From NCBI GenBank assembly GCA_963969595.1, contig OZ018411.1, positions 994,501-1,058,500 on the forward strand: DNA of 64,000 nucleotides, written 5' to 3'. The notes under the pieces were generated by a model. It was given only the letters and a program-made list of their open reading frames with translations. It was not told the origin of the DNA and made no database searches. Shown here one piece after another: positions 61,401-64,000 of this stretch. Every line of letters begins with the position of its first letter. Position 1 is the stretch's first letter. The position numbers and the translations under genes were made by a program. This DNA comes from Neckera pumila. Taxonomy: Eukaryota; Streptophyta; Bryopsida; Hypnales; Neckeraceae.

Positions 61401-62940
61401 TCTAAGGAGATTCTACAATAGAGACTTTAGAGATTAAATATATTATTTATCTTTCAAATAGCTTAAAATTTGTCCCTTTAAACTTAAATACTATACATCC
61501 AACATCAACATTTGGTTGGTATTGATATTGGGTGCATAATATTCTATGGTCAAGTTTACATTTGAAATTATATATATCTTTAGTTTTATAATTTTATTAA
61601 GTAAAACTATATGAATATTGTTTGTTGATTTGGAAAAACACAATTTGCTTTGTAGTTTTTTTCATTAGTACTATCTTTTAGCAAAAAATGAAGAAAAATT
61701 ACTAGTTATAACCAAAATAATTCAATTAATTTGAAATTATACTCTTAGTACAATTGGCAATGAAGAATAGTATAAAGTTTTTTCTAGCAACCATTAGTCT
61801 TGACAATTGAAATGCCTTTATTTACATCCTTCAAGTCAAGTAACCACATTTATTCTAAATTTTGTTTTATATAATTCATTGATAAAACTTAAAAAAACTA
61901 TATGTGAGAATTTTTCTATAAATGTTGGATTTTGCAGAAATTTTCATAGAAAACACAAATTATTGAAATTCTTTAAAATATTAAAAATATCATTAAATAG
62001 TATATGCTAAAATAATCTAATGTTTTTTCAATAATAGAAGGGCATGAAATAATTTTCTTAATACACCATGAATTTCAAGAAATAGAAAATACGAAAAAAG
62101 ACTCATGCAATATTGTGATTTGGATTCTAACACATGCCTAGAGCTTGCAAATTATGGCAATACTTCATTGGACTTTTGGAATCTTTCAAAAAATTTAGAA
62201 AGAAGTAAAAATTAAACTTATTAGACCTTCTTCTTTTAATGCAAATCATATACAAAAAATGGATCTTTCAAAAGCTACAATTGAGTTTGATCAAGACACA
62301 TTCAAGTTTTGAATACACAAATCATTTAAGGATCAAACTTTTTGCAAAAAAGCAAACCATTCTCCAAATTATAAATGATTGTTCAAATCAATTTATACAA
62401 AACATCTTACTAACACATACCTATCACTTGATGTCCTTGTGAGTAAAATCTTGACACGAACCCAATTCAAGACTAATACTACTATTTGTAGTACCGTCAA
62501 TCATTTATAGTAGTCAATGTAGTCATCATTGTTTCCAACATGATCCAACTTTACACCAAAGGCATGACCATAATTGACCTCCACATTTATATCATTGATT
62601 TTGAAGATGAGCTCACATGCCCTATATTAAGCTCTCATGCCCTAATTTAAGATGTAATCCTTAATGCCTTTACATCCAAGTGTCCATGACTATATTGAAT
62701 TAATCAAACAAAGATAATTTTGAAGTTTTCTTGAAGATGAAAACAAATATCCATAAAACAAAAACAAAAAAAGCATTTCTGCATTGTCATAAGTCTCTAT
62801 TGCTTCCACAAGAAATTTTTTAAATAAAATTAGAAATTATTTTTGATCTTGTGAATGTCTTTAGTACAATCAATTCAAAGATTGTCATGTGCCATAGGCA
62901 ACTTTTAAAATAATAACAAGATTATGAAATTGCAACATTC
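61401..62940. other. AT-rich gene-free stretch
   Basis: I see neither a gene nor a clear repeat. Confidence 0.5.
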
Positions 62941-63221
62941 TTTAGAGGGGATTTGAAGGCCTTGGAGGGGCGTTTCAGGCCCGTTCCCCAATTTGACCAG
63001 ATTCAGTGAACGGCAGTATAAGAATGTCAGAATTATTTTTTTCAAAAAAAGTAAATATACATATATATATATCCCAAAATATCATTGTAAGCAAATTAAA
63101 CTTTTCCAAAAATGACGTGGCAGTCGCTGTGCCACGTCAACCAGCTATTGCAGCTGCATTCCCGTAGTCTGGGAATATAGGAGAATTTGCAGCCCTCCAT
63201 GACTTCCAAATCTCTTTTAAT
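62941..63221. mobile_element. MITE family M, copy 2 (inverted relative to copy 1)
   Basis: It begins TTTAGAGGGGATTTGAAGGC and ends near CCAAATCTCTTTTAATG. The interior GTGGCAGTCGCTGTGCCACG and CAGCTATTGCAGCTGC is the reverse complement of the matching part of copy 1. Confidence 0.7.
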
Positions 63222-63480
63222 GGGATTTGCATAAAACAATGTATGGTGGAATGCCATGAATCTTCTTCCTGATCTTACAAATGTTTTATTGCAATATGCA
63301 ACATCAAAGGAATTTTTAATGGTTTTATTTGCGGACTTGGGACCCATTGGTGTTATGCACATGGCAATGGATTATGCAAACCTACATTTCCATTATGCTA
63401 AGTACCACGAAATAAATACAATTGGAGAATAGTGCAAAAAGGGACCAACATCAACCTAACCAACATTGACAAAATCAAAC

Positions 63481-63606
<126 letters not shown>

Positions 63607-64000
63607 TAAAACCTGTATTGTGAGGTACAAAGTTGATAAGCATTGTTTGGCTATCAAGGTTGGCCATTTATGCTAAAAAATTAATCAAAGTTGGAAACAT
63701 CAGTTTAGCAAATGCTTTTAGAGTAGATAAACATTTCAACTTTTTCAAAAAATAAGTGCCTCCATTATAGGAACATTAAGAGGGTGGCCAGTGTATTATT
63801 TTGAGATTTGTATGCATCACACTCTATTTTTTTTTTAAGGCCCATCTTTTTATTATTTGGCATTTACAACATCAATTTATTTATTTATTTAATTTCTCTC
63901 TTGATGTAATTTTTAAGAGAATTAACTTTTATTTGTTTTTTACCAATCATAGTATTCAAGGAAAATAGGCCACTTCATTTCTTGGATTCTCTTAAATTTG

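Overview
The window is nuclear DNA of a land plant: spliced genes with GT-AG introns, long AT-rich introns, and layered DNA transposons of plant type (CACTA, PIF/Harbinger, palindromic MITEs). Its three host genes are a GT47 MUR3-like glycosyltransferase, a PP2A catalytic subunit and the replication protein RPA2. The divergence of the GT47 and RPA2 products from the flowering-plant versions I know makes a non-flowering plant plausible, but the sequence does not settle the lineage.

Layout. Bases 259-23667 are one 23.4-kb CACTA (En/Spm) transposon, inserted with a 3-bp AAT duplication into an older dispersed repeat (R1) whose halves lie at about 93-258 and 23668-23752. Inside it are a 3.5-kb PIF/Harbinger element (503-3978; transposase broken by one in-frame stop, companion Myb-like gene open, a tRNA-derived SINE-like piece in its intron), a 270-bp palindromic CACTA-type MITE (5522-5791), a decayed gag-like reading frame (6983-9133), the broken TNPD/tnp2 transposase on the minus strand (12786-16344), and a divergent plus-strand unit that is probably the accessory TNPA-like gene (about 17952-22210). 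Base composition changes sign across the divergent promoter near 16.5-17.9 kb.

From 23.7 to 30.6 kb there is no gene, only AT-rich DNA with small tandem and dispersed repeats. The GT47 gene (plus strand, coding 32771-38816, four or five exons) has a probable leader intron containing degenerate tandem repeats and a start-stop uORF eight bases before its ATG. From 39.5 to 43 kb lie MITE-like elements. The PP2A catalytic subunit gene (minus, 47232-43924, five exons, 306 aa) and the RPA2 gene (minus, 53557-50712, nine exons, 283 aa) both reconstruct completely.

From 53.9 kb to the end the window is gene-free and repeat-dense. The most interesting component is a family of short elements bounded by TTAA with termini close to CCCCTAAAGGACC (copies at 39.6, 41.7, 48.1, 55.0, 56.4, 59.3 and about 59.7 kb). 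Two are nested in related palindromic foldback elements, and in one case a related uninterrupted arm shows that TTAA is the duplicated target. This is piggyBac-like insertion behaviour, which is unusual in a plant. No transposase for this family lies in the window.

The three host genes are not functionally linked. The transposons account for nearly all of the remaining structure.
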